The translations under genes were made by a program, and so were the position numbers. Source: Desertimonas sp963786985 (GTDB lineage Bacteria; Actinomycetota; Acidimicrobiia; Acidimicrobiales; Ilumatobacteraceae). From it: 64,000 nucleotides of DNA. Each line of letters opens with the position of its first letter. The stretch's first letter is position 1. The notes beneath the pieces were generated by a model. It saw nothing but the letters and a program-made list of their open reading frames with translations, ran no database searches and was not told where the DNA came from. This document shows, piece after piece, positions 33,333-42,140 of this stretch. The DNA lies in NCBI GenBank assembly GCA_963786985.1, contig CAWBBL010000016.1:310001-374000 (forward strand), in the 5' to 3' direction.

Positions 33333-35837
33333 TCAGAAGCGTCCCAGGGATTCGAGCTGGAGACTCGGAGCACCATCGGCCTGGGCCAGCCCGAGGTCGA
33401 CGATGGCGACGAAGTGCCATTCGCCGTCGCCCGCTGGGTCGGTCAGGCGCTGCGTGATGACCCAGCGTTCGGGTTCCTCGGCGAGCTCGAACTGCGACGC
33501 GGCTCGGGCGTCGGCGTCGATGATGATGCGGTCGTACTCGACCCAGTACGGCGTCATCGCAGCGTGCAGGTCGTCCTTGGTCCATCCGCTGCGCTCCGCC
33601 AGCGCCGGGTATGAGCACCTCGCCAGCAGCTCGACCCAACCGAACGCGGCGGTGCGCACCGCGGTCCGCCACGCCGGCGGTGGGAACGGCCGTGATGCGT
33701 CGGGAGCCGTGGGCGCGAGGTGGTCGTGGACGGGGCGGCCAGCGAGCAGCGTCCACTCATCGAGCAACGTGGCGTCGGTCGCCCGGATCAGCTCGCCGAG
33801 CCACTCGACGACGTCTTCCAACCCGTCGGTGTAGACGTCGTCGGGCAGTGAGCGGTCGAGCGATCGCCAGGCGTCGGTGAGGTATCGCAGGACGAGTCCT
33901 TCGCTGCGCTCTAGGCGGTAGCGGCGTACGAACGTGGCGAAGGTGTCGCCGCTCTCGAGCATCTCGCGCAGGATCGACTTCGGTGCCGGCTCCGTCGTCA
34001 GCCACGGGTGGTGGGCCCTGTACGTCGTGAACATCGTGTCGAGAAGTTCGGCCAACGGCTTCGGCCACGAGATGGCGTCGAGCCGTTCGATGCGCTCTTC
34101 GTACGGAACGAACTCGGCCTTCAGGCGGGCGACTTCGGCCGCCCTGGCGGCACTCTGCTGGGCGTACAGGATCTGGCGTGGATCCTCGAGCACGGACTCG
34201 ACGACGCTGACGACATCTGCAACGTAGGACGGATCATCCTGGTCGAATGATGCGACGACTTCGATGGCGAACGTCATCAGCGGCGACGAGAATCGCAGCG
34301 CGCTGCGTTCATCCTCTCCCTCGACGAGCGAGCCAACGCGCACGCCCGCGCAGCGGCCGTTGGCATCGCGGAGGCGCTCGGCGACCCCGGCCGCTTCGAG
34401 GCTGCGGTACACGGCGATCGCCCGCCGTCGGTGCTGGCGGCGCCGCGGCTCGGGGTCGTGGTTCGTGCGCAGCAGGTGGTTGAGCGCGACCGGGCCATCA
34501 GGCCTCGAGAGCACACTGGCAACGAGGTCGGCCGTGACGAGGAACCGTGACGTGAGGGCCTCCGGCGTGCCGCTCACGAGCCGTTCCATCACGGTTTCGT
34601 CGTAGTGCACGAAGCCCTCCGGGGCCTTTGCTCTGGTCGCCTTGCGGCGTGCCTTGGGGTCGTCGCCGGCACGCGACAGGGCCTTGGCGTTCTCGATGAC
34701 GTGCTCGGGCGCCTGCACCCACACGTGCCCGTCGGGGTCGAACCCGGGCCGTCCGGCGCGCCCGGCGAGCTGGTGGAACTCGCGGACCGTGAAGCGCCGG
34801 ACGCGGTTGCCGTCGAACTTGGTGAGCGCCGTCATCAGCACCGTGCGGATCGGGATGTTGACGCCAACCCCGAGCGTGTCCGTGCCGCAGATGACCGGCA
34901 GCAAGCCCTGACCGGCCAGACGCTCGACCAGGCGGCGGTAGCGAGGGAGCATCCCTGCGTGGTGGACGCCGACACCGTTGCGTAGGAGACGATCGAGGGT
35001 CGCCCCGAAACCGCGTCCCATCCGCACGCCCTGCAGCGCCTCGGCGATCGCCTCGCGCTGAGTTCGGATGGTGACGTTGAGGCTGACGAGGGCCTGAGCC
35101 CGCTCGATCGCCGCAGCCTGGTTGGCGTGGACGACGTAGACGGGGAAGAGCCCTTCGGTGACCGCTTCTTTCACGCTGTCAGCGACGGTCGTCGTGCGCC
35201 ACTGGTGGAACAGCGGGGTCGGGCGGTGCACCGACGTCACCGACGTCACCGCCCGGCCTGAGCGTCCCTCGAGATCGGCGCTGATCGTCGTCATGTCGCC
35301 AAGGGTCGCCGACGCCAGCAGGAACTGGCATCGCGACAGCTCGAGCAGCGGGACTTGCCACGCCCAACCCCGTTCGGTGTCCCCGTAGAAGTGGAACTCG
35401 TCCAGGCAGGCAAAGCCGACATCGGTGAACGGTCCCGTCATCAGAGCCTGGTTGGCAAGGACCTCGGCCGTGCACACGAGCACCGGCGCCCCCGCGTTGA
35501 TCGCCGCGTCGCCCGTCGCCAGCCCAACCTGCCCAGCACCCAAGAGATCGACGAGGTCAAAGAACTTCTCGGCGACCAGCGCCTTGATCGGCGCGGTCCA
35601 CACGGCTCGGCGACCGTCGTTACGGGCGAGCAGGATGCCGGCTACAGCGACGAGGCTCTTGCCCGAACCCGTCGGAGTGGCCAGCACGACATGGTCACCA
35701 GCTGCCAAGGCCAGCGCCGCCTCCTCCTGATGCGGGTACAGCGCGCGCCCACCTTCGGCTGCCCACACCGCAAAGGCGTCGAGCACCGCGACCGGGTCGG
35801 ACCCGGGTGCGGGCAACAAGTCGACAAGCAACGCCAT
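33333..35837 (-). CDS. Ski2-like DEAD/DEAH-box helicase with DUF3516 C-terminus
   Basis: 834 residues. Motif I ATPTGSGKS (residues 53-61), motif Ia-like TAPIKALVAEKF, motif II DEFH in LDEFHFYGD, motif III SATLGD, and motif VI QLAGRAGRPGFD. The long C-terminal part (EGFVHYDETVMERLVSG onwards) matches the actinobacterial DUF3516 extension. Such helicases probably unwind RNA or RNA/DNA hybrids; the exact role is not known. The start ATG at 35837 is followed upstream by a 190-bp stretch without genes. The end lies 260 bp from metG. Confidence 0.9.
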   Translation of the reverse strand: MALLVDLLPAPGSDPVAVLDAFAVWAAEGGRALYPHQEEAALALAAGDHVVLATPTGSGKSLVAVAGILLARNDGRRAVWTAPIKALVAEKFFDLVDLLGAGQVGLATGDAAINAGAPVLVCTAEVLANQALMTGPFTDVGFACLDEFHFYGDTERGWAWQVPLLELSRCQFLLASATLGDMTTISADLEGRSGRAVTSVTSVHRPTPLFHQWRTTTVADSVKEAVTEGLFPVYVVHANQAAAIERAQALVSLNVTIRTQREAIAEALQGVRMGRGFGATLDRLLRNGVGVHHAGMLPRYRRLVERLAGQGLLPVICGTDTLGVGVNIPIRTVLMTALTKFDGNRVRRFTVREFHQLAGRAGRPGFDPDGHVWVQAPEHVIENAKALSRAGDDPKARRKATRAKAPEGFVHYDETVMERLVSGTPEALTSRFLVTADLVASVLSRPDGPVALNHLLRTNHDPEPRRRQHRRRAIAVYRSLEAAGVAERLRDANGRCAGVRVGSLVEGEDERSALRFSSPLMTFAIEVVASFDQDDPSYVADVVSVVESVLEDPRQILYAQQSAARAAEVARLKAEFVPYEERIERLDAISWPKPLAELLDTMFTTYRAHHPWLTTEPAPKSILREMLESGDTFATFVRRYRLERSEGLVLRYLTDAWRSLDRSLPDDVYTDGLEDVVEWLGELIRATDATLLDEWTLLAGRPVHDHLAPTAPDASRPFPPPAWRTAVRTAAFGWVELLARCSYPALAERSGWTKDDLHAAMTPYWVEYDRIIIDADARAASQFELAEEPERWVITQRLTDPAGDGEWHFVAIVDLGLAQADGAPSLQLESLGRF

Positions 35838-36030
35838 CGGAGATCAAGTCTGACCGGAGGTGTGGCGATCCGCTGCACCTGGACTGACTTCTCGAGTCGA
35901 CGCCGGTGAAGGTGCCGAGCAGTTCACGATGTGCTCGAGTTGGACGGCACCGCGGTCCACCGCAAGCGCCGCGTACCCATCGTCGGCGCCGGGTTCGCGG
36001 CGGTGACTCGCACGGTTTCGACGGGCCTTG

Positions 36031-36921
36031 TCACGAATGGGTCAGCAGGTCGTCGATGAGATTGCGCGTTTCGTCGCGCCATCCGAACCGTCGCGGCGCA
36101 CTGTCGTTGGCGTCGTCGCGGAGAGTGATCAGCGCCTTCCACAGTGCCCACCCACGGGCGCGGGCCCACGTTGGATCGTCGACGTGGAGGTGGTGCTGGA
36201 ACATCCGCCTGCTCGTACCCGCGAACAGCGTCCAGGCGATCGCCAGATCGCAGGCAGGGTCGCCGACGGCGACACAACCGAAGTCGATGACTGCGTGCAG
36301 ACGACCGTCGACGACGAGCAGGTTTGATCCGGTGACGTCCCCGTGGATCCAGACCGGCGGGCGATCCCACGACGTCGCCAGCGCCGCGCGCCACGTCGCC
36401 ATCGCTCGCTCGGCGTCGATCTCGCCCGCGAGCGCCGAGATGACCGAAGCGGTCTCGTCGTCGTAGGTGGCCAGCGCGCCACCGCGAAAGCCATTGCGCG
36501 GTCCGGGCGACGGACCACCTGATGAGTCGATGCGCTGCAACGACGTGAGAAACCTGGCGAGGTCAACTGCGAGCTGCTCGACGTCGCCGACCCGATCGAC
36601 GGTCGCCGGCGACCCCGGCAGCCACCGACGTACGGACCATGGGAGCGGAAACGTCTCGTCGGGGCGGCCGACAGCGATCGGCTCCGGAACCGGCAACGGC
36701 AGGCGCGGCGCCAGCCAGGGAAGCCACTGAGCTTCGACGGCCACCTGTGGTGCATACCCTGCACCGCTCGGCAGCCGTACGGACATGTCGTCGCCGAGGC
36801 GGAACGTCACGTTGTCCCACCCGTCGACGTCGACCGGGACCACGTCCAGATCGGACCACTGCGGGAACTGCGCAGCAATCAGCCGTCCCACCACCGACTC
36901 GGTGATCTCACACCTGTCCAC
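36031..36921 (-). CDS. Aminoglycoside phosphotransferase-family kinase
   Basis: 296 residues with the APH fold: nucleotide-binding N-lobe (DNVTFRLGDDMSVRLPS, with VRLPS), hinge PLPWSVRRWLPG, catalytic loop WIHGDVTGSNLLV and the metal aspartate in VIDFG. A C-terminal helical part follows. Proteins of this family phosphorylate aminoglycosides, homoserine, choline and other small molecules; similarity alone does not prove antibiotic resistance. The ATG at 36921 is divergent from the HxlR gene. Confidence 0.85.
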   Translation of the reverse strand: MDRCEITESVVGRLIAAQFPQWSDLDVVPVDVDGWDNVTFRLGDDMSVRLPSGAGYAPQVAVEAQWLPWLAPRLPLPVPEPIAVGRPDETFPLPWSVRRWLPGSPATVDRVGDVEQLAVDLARFLTSLQRIDSSGGPSPGPRNGFRGGALATYDDETASVISALAGEIDAERAMATWRAALATSWDRPPVWIHGDVTGSNLLVVDGRLHAVIDFGCVAVGDPACDLAIAWTLFAGTSRRMFQHHLHVDDPTWARARGWALWKALITLRDDANDSAPRRFGWRDETRNLIDDLLTHS

Positions 36922-37000
36922 TCCTCAAGTGTCGCGAGCGCGACGCAATGTCAGGCCCAGGCGCACGGAACGACGACTCGACACGTGGAGGCACGCATGA

Positions 37001-37015
37001 TTTCATGATGCAAGT
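37001..37015 (+). promoter_or_regulatory. Shared 15-bp motif upstream of the HxlR gene
   Basis: TTTCATGATGCAAGT, identical to 41068-41082 upstream of the sigma factor gene. Just before it, GCATGA-TT-TCATG makes an inverted repeat. It lies 9-23 bases before the -10 box TATCGT (37024-37029) of the HxlR gene, a place where an autorepressor would bind. Confidence 0.4.
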
Positions 37016-37036
37016 GGCCCGACTATCGTGGGGCGG

Positions 37037-37553
37037 GTGCTCGGCAGGACCTACGACTCACAGGTGTGTTCGATCGCCCGTGCCCTCGAGGTCGTCGGCG
37101 AGCGCTGGAGTCTGCTGATCATCCGCGACGCCCTCTTCGCCGGTTCGACGCGCTACTGCGACTTCCAGCGCAGCCTGGGGATCGCCACCAACGTTCTCCA
37201 GGACCGCCTCGACGGCTTCGTCGAGGACCAGATCATGCGGCGTCAGCGCTACTCGGAGCAGCCCAAGCTGTTCGAGTACGTGCTCACCGACAAGGGTCGC
37301 GGACCTGGCGCCGACACTGATTGCGCTGACCGAGTGGGGCGACCGTTGGGCCGCTCCCGATGGCCCGCCGATCCGCTACCGCCACGCCGGGTGCGGCTCG
37401 ACAGTGGGCCTCGATCTCGTGTGCGAGACGTGCGGACGCCTCGACGACGTCGCCGAGGTGGATGTCCAACCCGGCTCCGGCATGCCCGCCGGCCACATCG
37501 CGATGATCGAGCAACGGATCGCGGCCCGCCGAACTCGGCCCACCTCGCCGTGA
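37037..37553 (+). pseudogene. HxlR-family transcriptional regulator, one frameshift
   Basis: Reconstructed length about 171 residues. The HxlR winged helix is complete: CSIARALEVVGERWSLLIIRDA, given here as CSIARALEVVGERW, then FQRSLGIATNVLQDRL and YVLTDKGR. The frame breaks at 37301, where an extra G follows DKGR; the other frame goes on DLAPTLIALTEWGDRW and ends at a TGA at 37551-37553. The C-terminus has C-G-S ... C-E-T-C, a possible small metal site. I chose GTG 37037, 7 bp after TATCGT; GTG 37028 overlaps the box. The neighbouring SDR and MFS genes are candidate targets. Confidence 0.82.
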
Positions 37554-37583
37554 CCTGGCCGGCCGTGGCCGGCATCCACCGGG

Positions 37584-38330
37584 CTATCGCCGCGGCTGCA
37601 GCCCGGCGGCGGTGAGCACGTACTCGGGAGCGATGGTCCGGGCGTCCGCCCGGACGAGCTCGACGAGGGCAGACCCGGCGATCTCGGGAGTCAGCAGCTC
37701 GCCCAGCTGCTCCAGGTAGGCGTCCTCGGTCTGGCCGCTGCGGGCGGCGTACGCCTGCACGCCGATCCGGCCGACGTCGCCGAATGGCGTCATGGTGGGC
37801 ATCACCGCCGTGATGGTGAAATCGAGCCCGGCACGGCGTGACTCCTCCTGGGCGTACGCGGCGACGAACCGCTGCGTGGCCTTGGCCCCGGCGTACCCTC
37901 CGCTCGCCGGTGACCCGTTGAGCGCGGCTCCGCTGCTCACCACCACGACCCTGCTGCCCGGCGGCAGCGGCTGCAGCAGCGCCGCGCGCAGCCACGCGAA
38001 GGTGATTTTGACGTCGGCGTGCCAGTTGACGGAGAACGTCTCCCACGTCTGGCGCTGGAGCGGGAGCATCACCGGGCTGGCGCCGGCCACGATGACGAGC
38101 ACGTCCGGCTTGTGATGGTCGAGCAGGCTCGACGCCACCGCGGTGTCGGTTGCGTCGGCGACCTCGATGCGGATGTTCGCCGCGGCCGCTGCCAGCTCGG
38201 CGAGCGCCGGGCCGGTGCGGGCGACGGCGATCACCGCGGCGCCGGCCTCGGCGAAGCCACACGCGATCCCGCGGCCGAGGCCACGACTCGCTCCGACGAC
38301 GACGGTGGTCCTGCCGGCGAGGTCGTTCAT
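37584..38330 (-). CDS. Short-chain dehydrogenase/reductase
   Basis: 248 residues. The Rossmann glycine motif is GASRGLGRG near the N-terminus; an N-A-G-like element reads VAGAS. The catalytic residues are Ser in VVSSGAAL and Tyr/Lys in YAGAK. The substrate is unknown. ATG 38330 overlaps the stop of the MFS gene (ATGA), so it is translated from the same mRNA as the exporter. The gene is convergent with the HxlR gene. Confidence 0.88.
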   Translation of the reverse strand: MNDLAGRTTVVVGASRGLGRGIACGFAEAGAAVIAVARTGPALAELAAAAANIRIEVADATDTAVASSLLDHHKPDVLVIVAGASPVMLPLQRQTWETFSVNWHADVKITFAWLRAALLQPLPPGSRVVVVSSGAALNGSPASGGYAGAKATQRFVAAYAQEESRRAGLDFTITAVMPTMTPFGDVGRIGVQAYAARSGQTEDAYLEQLGELLTPEIAGSALVELVRADARTIAPEYVLTAAGLQPRR

Positions 38331-39793
38331 GATCCCGCTCCCGAATCGCCCGACTCTGCGCCGATGAGCGCCAGCTCGTCGGCGCGCGATCCTGCCGCCG
38401 TGTCGCGGACGTCCTCGTCCACAGTTCGAGCGCGACTGCGGAACCCGATCCCGGCGGTCAGCGCCCCGAGCGCGGCGGCGACCGAGATGACGACGAACGC
38501 GGCGCGGAAGCCGTCGAGGCCCGCCCGCGAGACCAGCACGGTCGACACCGCCGCCACGCCGGCGGCACCACCGATCTCGCGCATCGTCTCGACCAGCCCC
38601 GACGCGAGTCCAGACGTCGACTCTGTGACTCCCGAGAGCGCCCCGATCTGCACCGACGGCGCGCACAGCCCGATCGCCAGGCCGGCGAGCAGGAAGGCGG
38701 GGAGCAGGTCGGTGACGTAGCCGGCGTCGCTCGGCACGCGGGAAAGCCAGAGCATCGCGACCGCCAGCAGTGTCAAGCCGGTCACGAGCAGCTTGCGCAC
38801 GCCGACGAGGGCGACGAGGCGCGCCCCGGTCGCAGCCGACGCGATGAACGCCGTGATCGACGTCGCGAGCCAGGCGGCGCCCGTCTTCGTCGGCGAGTAC
38901 CCGAGGGCCTGCTGCATCAGCAGCGTCGCCAGGAAGATGAACGAGAAGAACGCGCTGAAGGCGAAGAACGCCGAGAGGTTGGCGGAGACCAGCGTGCGGT
39001 TCCGCAGCGTGGCGGCGGGGACGAGCGGGTGACGAGACCGCGCCTCGATGCGGACGAACGACGCCAGCGACAGCGCCGCAGCCGCGAAGAGCAGCAGCGT
39101 CGTGATTGACGTCCAGCCGTTCTCGGCTCCCCGGTTCAGTCCGTAGATGAGCAGCAGCAGACCGCTCGTCACCGTGGTCGCCCCGGCGACATCGAACCCC
39201 CGCGTGCCGCGCACGCCGTGGTCGGCGGCGAAGAACGTGGCGGCGAGGCCGATGAGCACGACCCCGACCGGGACGTTGATGAAGAACACCCACCTCCAGC
39301 CGGGGCCGTCGGTCAGCAGGCCGCTGGTGATCACACCCACCGATGCCGACGTGCCACCGACGGCGCCGAAGATCCCCAGGGCGCGGTTGCGCTGCTGCCC
39401 CTCCGGGAAGGTGACGGCGAGGATCGACAGCGCCGCCGGAGCGACGAGGGCGGCGCCGAAACCTTGGACTCCTCGTGCCGTGATCAGCACGGACGACGAC
39501 TGGGCGATCCCAGCGGCGAGCGACGCCGCCGAGAAGATCATCACGCCAGTCAGGAATATTCGTCGTCGCCCGAGCAGGTCGGCCATCCGGCCGCCGAGGA
39601 GCAGGAACCCGCCGAGCATCAGTCCGTAGGCGATGACCACCCACTGCAGCGTGCTCTGGCTGACGTCGAGGTCTTGCTGGATCGACGGCAGGGCCACGTT
39701 GACGATGGCGATGTCGAGCACGACCATGAACTGGGCGCCGCACACGAGGGCGAGGATCACGCCGGGGTGGAGCCGCGTTGTCGTTGTGTCCAT
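38327..39793 (-). CDS. MFS drug exporter, DHA2 (EmrB/QacA) family
   Basis: 488 residues with about 14 hydrophobic helices. DHA2 signs are the first-helix motif C (CGAQFMVVLDIAIVNVALPSI, seen as LDIAIVNVALPSI), motif A in loop 2-3 (GGRMADLLGRRR), and the helix-5 motif with GGTSASVGVITSGLL. These proteins expel hydrophobic drugs and dyes using the proton gradient. Start ATG 39793. It lies upstream of the SDR with a 4-bp overlap, and divergent from the STAS-like gene. Confidence 0.92.
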   Translation of the reverse strand: MDTTTTRLHPGVILALVCGAQFMVVLDIAIVNVALPSIQQDLDVSQSTLQWVVIAYGLMLGGFLLLGGRMADLLGRRRIFLTGVMIFSAASLAAGIAQSSSVLITARGVQGFGAALVAPAALSILAVTFPEGQQRNRALGIFGAVGGTSASVGVITSGLLTDGPGWRWVFFINVPVGVVLIGLAATFFAADHGVRGTRGFDVAGATTVTSGLLLLIYGLNRGAENGWTSITTLLLFAAAALSLASFVRIEARSRHPLVPAATLRNRTLVSANLSAFFAFSAFFSFIFLATLLMQQALGYSPTKTGAAWLATSITAFIASAATGARLVALVGVRKLLVTGLTLLAVAMLWLSRVPSDAGYVTDLLPAFLLAGLAIGLCAPSVQIGALSGVTESTSGLASGLVETMREIGGAAGVAAVSTVLVSRAGLDGFRAAFVVISVAAALGALTAGIGFRSRARTVDEDVRDTAAGSRADELALIGAESGDSGAGS

Positions 39794-39866
39794 GACCGCT
39801 TCGACTCGGACTGCGGGAGAAAACCGTCGCGACCGGTTTCCTCTGCGACAACAGTCACCAGTCGGC

Positions 39867-40112
39867 ATGACCGTTGTGATCTCGATCTCCGGTTCGGCGT
39901 GCATGGTGATCGACGCGCTCTGTCGTCTGCAGCTCGTGGCCCGGAGGTGGGATGGCGAGGTCCGCCTGGGCCGTCCCGAGCCCGCGCTCGTCGAGCTCCT
40001 CGAGCGTTGCGGCTTGGCCGGCGTGTTAGACGGCGAGGGTCAGCGGGGCGTCGAACAGGGCGAACAATCGCGGGTCGAGGAAGGCGTGGATCCCGACGAT
40101 CTTGCCCTGTGA
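39867..40112 (+). CDS. Small STAS-like protein (tentative)
   Basis: 81 residues. The middle part, ALCRLQLVARRWDGEVRLGRP followed by LVELLERCGLAGVL, here ALCRLQLVARRWD and LLERCGLAGVL, looks like the second half of a MlaB/STAS domain, in which a helix after the switch loop is followed by a strand and a helix. The first strand (MTVVISISGSACMV) is short. The last 29 residues (EGQRGVEQGEQ...) are antisense to the end of the sigma factor gene and have a composition typical of shadow frames, so the true protein may be degenerate. If real, it could modulate an anti-sigma or transport system. Confidence 0.4.
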   Translation: MTVVISISGSACMVIDALCRLQLVARRWDGEVRLGRPEPALVELLERCGLAGVLDGEGQRGVEQGEQSRVEEGVDPDDLAL

Positions 40113-40994
40113 CTGCTCGATCACCTGGATCCCGAACGCCTCGAAGGCGCCGTCCGGACCCGTCGGCTTGTAGATCGCCAGCCCCGGCGACCCATTAGTA
40201 GCCATGGGGACGAAGCGAGCGGTCCAGCAGGTGTTGGCCGCGCCGAACCAGATGCGCACGGCCTCGATCCCGCGCAGCCACAACGGATACGGCGGCATCG
40301 AGAGGGTGACGTCATCGCGGAGCAGGGCGACGAGGGCGTCGACGTCGTGGCGCTCGAACGCCTCGACGTACCGATCGACGACGGCGCCGGCCGCGTCGAC
40401 GTCGCTCGCCGCGCCGCTGAGGTGGCCATCGCCGAGGACGGCGCGGGCGCGGCGGAGCACGCTTTCAACCGATTCGGTGCTGGCGTCAAGGAGCCGAGCC
40501 ACCTCGTGAGCCTTCCAGCGCAGCACGTCGCGCAGGATCAGCGCCGCCCGCTGCTTCGCGGTGAGTCGCTGCAGCGCCGCCACGAACGCCAACCGAATGC
40601 TCTCGCGCGCCACCGCGATATCGGCGGGGTCGCCGTTGGCGGGGAGCACCCGGTCATCGTGGACCGGGCCGACCCACACGTGCTCGGGCAGGGCTCGGCC
40701 CGGCAGCGCATCGCCCGGCGACGACGGGCCGATCTCCATCGGCAGCGCCCGCCTGCGGCGGGCCTTGAGCATGTCGATGCAGACATTGGTGGCGATTCCG
40801 AACAGCCACGACCGCAGCGCCGCCCGCCCCTCGAAGCGGTCGAGTGCCCGCCAGGCCCGCACGAGCGTCTCCTGCACGGCGTCCTCGGCCTCGAACGGCG
40901 AGCCGAGCATGCGGTAGCAGTAGCCGGTCAGGGCCACGCGATGCTCCTCGAGTTGGTGCTCCAGTTGCCGGACGTCTTCGGCGACCTCGGTCAT
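40026..40994 (-). CDS. ECF-like RNA polymerase sigma factor with SnoaL-type C-terminus
   Basis: 322 residues. Sigma region 2 (YCYRMLGSPFEAEDAVQETLVRAWR, seen as GSPFEAEDAVQETLVRAW and WLFGIATN) and region 4 (LTAKQRAALILRDVLRWKAHEVARLL, seen as RAALILRDVLRWKA) flank a linker. A SnoaL-like domain at the end (RYVEAFERHDVDALVALLRDDV, PPYPLWLRG) resembles the ECF41/SigJ/TIGR02960 group, where the domain acts as a built-in regulator instead of a separate anti-sigma. The promoter region carries the motif shared with the HxlR gene. ATG 40994. Confidence 0.9.
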   Translation of the reverse strand: MTEVAEDVRQLEHQLEEHRVALTGYCYRMLGSPFEAEDAVQETLVRAWRALDRFEGRAALRSWLFGIATNVCIDMLKARRRRALPMEIGPSSPGDALPGRALPEHVWVGPVHDDRVLPANGDPADIAVARESIRLAFVAALQRLTAKQRAALILRDVLRWKAHEVARLLDASTESVESVLRRARAVLGDGHLSGAASDVDAAGAVVDRYVEAFERHDVDALVALLRDDVTLSMPPYPLWLRGIEAVRIWFGAANTCWTARFVPMATNGSPGLAIYKPTGPDGAFEAFGIQVIEQSQGKIVGIHAFLDPRLFALFDAPLTLAV

Positions 40995-41067
40995 GGCGCC
41001 TCCAGTGATGGTCGCGGCCGATGCCTGGCGGCCGCTGCGGTGATGCAAGCAACCTATCCCACAGCGC

Positions 41068-41082
41068 TTTCATGATGCAAGT
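41068..41082 (-). promoter_or_regulatory. Shared 15-bp motif upstream of the sigma factor gene
   Basis: Identical to 37001-37015. A second partial copy, TGATGCAAG, begins at 41041, exactly 32 bp from the corresponding base in the first. On the minus strand, TTGCAT within the motif and TAGGTT 18 bp later could be -35 and -10 elements, so a protein binding here would cover the promoter. Confidence 0.4.
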
Positions 41083-41195
41083 AGGTGGGGTGATCGTCGC
41101 TCGGGAAGGAGAGCCCGTCCGCCTGGCGTCGTTCTGAAGCCTCAACCGGGCAACCAGGTGCCGAATCGCGCCACCAGAACGATCAGCGGCGCCGC

Positions 41196-42140
41196 TCAGT
41201 GGACGGCGTCGAGGAGCGTGTCGATGACGGCACGGGTGAACGGGCGGTCGTCGGTCTCGTCGAAGCGGCCTTCCAGGCGGAGGCGTTCGCCGGGCGTGGT
41301 GCCGGGCGCCAACCAGAGGGTGCCGATGCGATGGGCGATGTGCCCGAGGGCGGCGATGGTCATCGAGAAGTCGGCGCGTCCGACAACGCGCCCTGGTCCT
41401 CCAGCCTCGACGTATGACTCGATGAGCAACGGGGCGCGCCGTGGGTCGTCGCTCGCGAATTCGAACAGGACCATCGCCAGCTCCTGATTGGGGTCGGCCT
41501 CCCCGGCGCTGTCCCAGTCGATGACGCACGGCGTCCCTGCCGTGGTGCGCCGCAGATTGTCGGCCCACAGATCGCGGTGGCAGGTCTGGGCGGCTCGTCC
41601 GGGAGCCAGCCATCCCTCGAGCGCGACGAACTCGTCGCGCCAGAAGGCGAAGCGCTCGGCGAGCGGTGAGCGGGCGACACGCAGTTCGTCGATCAAAGTG
41701 TCCCACGCCGCAGGGCCGACCGGATCCGTGTACCACCAATGGGCGCCCAACTGCTCGGCGAACTCCACCCGGTGCAGCGTGGCCACGGTGGCTCCGACGA
41801 TCGCGGCATCGATCGACGGATCGGGCTCGTCGAGATCCACCCAACCGAGGACCCTGACCGGAGTCGTTCCGATGAGCAGCTGGTCAGCGCCGTCACCGGC
41901 GCGGCGGACCGCTGGTGCCGGCACACCATGGCCGATCGCTGCCTCGCAGAACCGAGTCGTCGCCGACTGCTCGTCCGTCTCGGCGAACGCGAACGACTCC
42001 TTGACAGCCCAGTCGCCGGTGTCCGACGAGAGCCGCCAGACCTGGCCGAGCTCGCCGCGAGCGCAGGGACCGGTGAAGTCGTGCACCACACCGAGATCGA
42101 AGGCGGCGGCGATCGCCTCGGCGTCGGCGGCGTCGATCAC
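41196..42140 (-). CDS. Phosphotransferase-family (APH-like) kinase
   Basis: 314 residues. N-lobe with GQVWRLSSDTGDWAVKESF (nucleotide lysine in AVKES), catalytic loop TCHRDLWADNLRR and metal aspartate in CVIDWDSAG, then the C-terminal helices. Similar to APH-type enzymes that phosphorylate small alcohols or antibiotics. The GTG at 42140 overlaps the stop of the upstream gene (GTGA). The protein is not closely similar to the APH-like one at 36031. Confidence 0.82.
   Translation of the reverse strand: MIDAADAEAIAAAFDLGVVHDFTGPCARGELGQVWRLSSDTGDWAVKESFAFAETDEQSATTRFCEAAIGHGVPAPAVRRAGDGADQLLIGTTPVRVLGWVDLDEPDPSIDAAIVGATVATLHRVEFAEQLGAHWWYTDPVGPAAWDTLIDELRVARSPLAERFAFWRDEFVALEGWLAPGRAAQTCHRDLWADNLRRTTAGTPCVIDWDSAGEADPNQELAMVLFEFASDDPRRAPLLIESYVEAGGPGRVVGRADFSMTIAALGHIAHRIGTLWLAPGTTPGERLRLEGRFDETDDRPFTRAVIDTLLDAVH

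Noticed and set aside
31601..33457. Plus-strand open frame of 618 codons
   Set aside because: Antisense to metG with no recognisable domain.
37584..39851. A 755-residue minus-strand frame that joins SDR to upstream sequence
   Set aside because: Only the last 248 residues are SDR; the rest overlaps the MFS gene out of frame.
36031..42140. The two APH-like genes as antibiotic resistance genes
   Set aside because: The family covers many small-molecule kinases and no resistance-specific motif or mobile context is visible.
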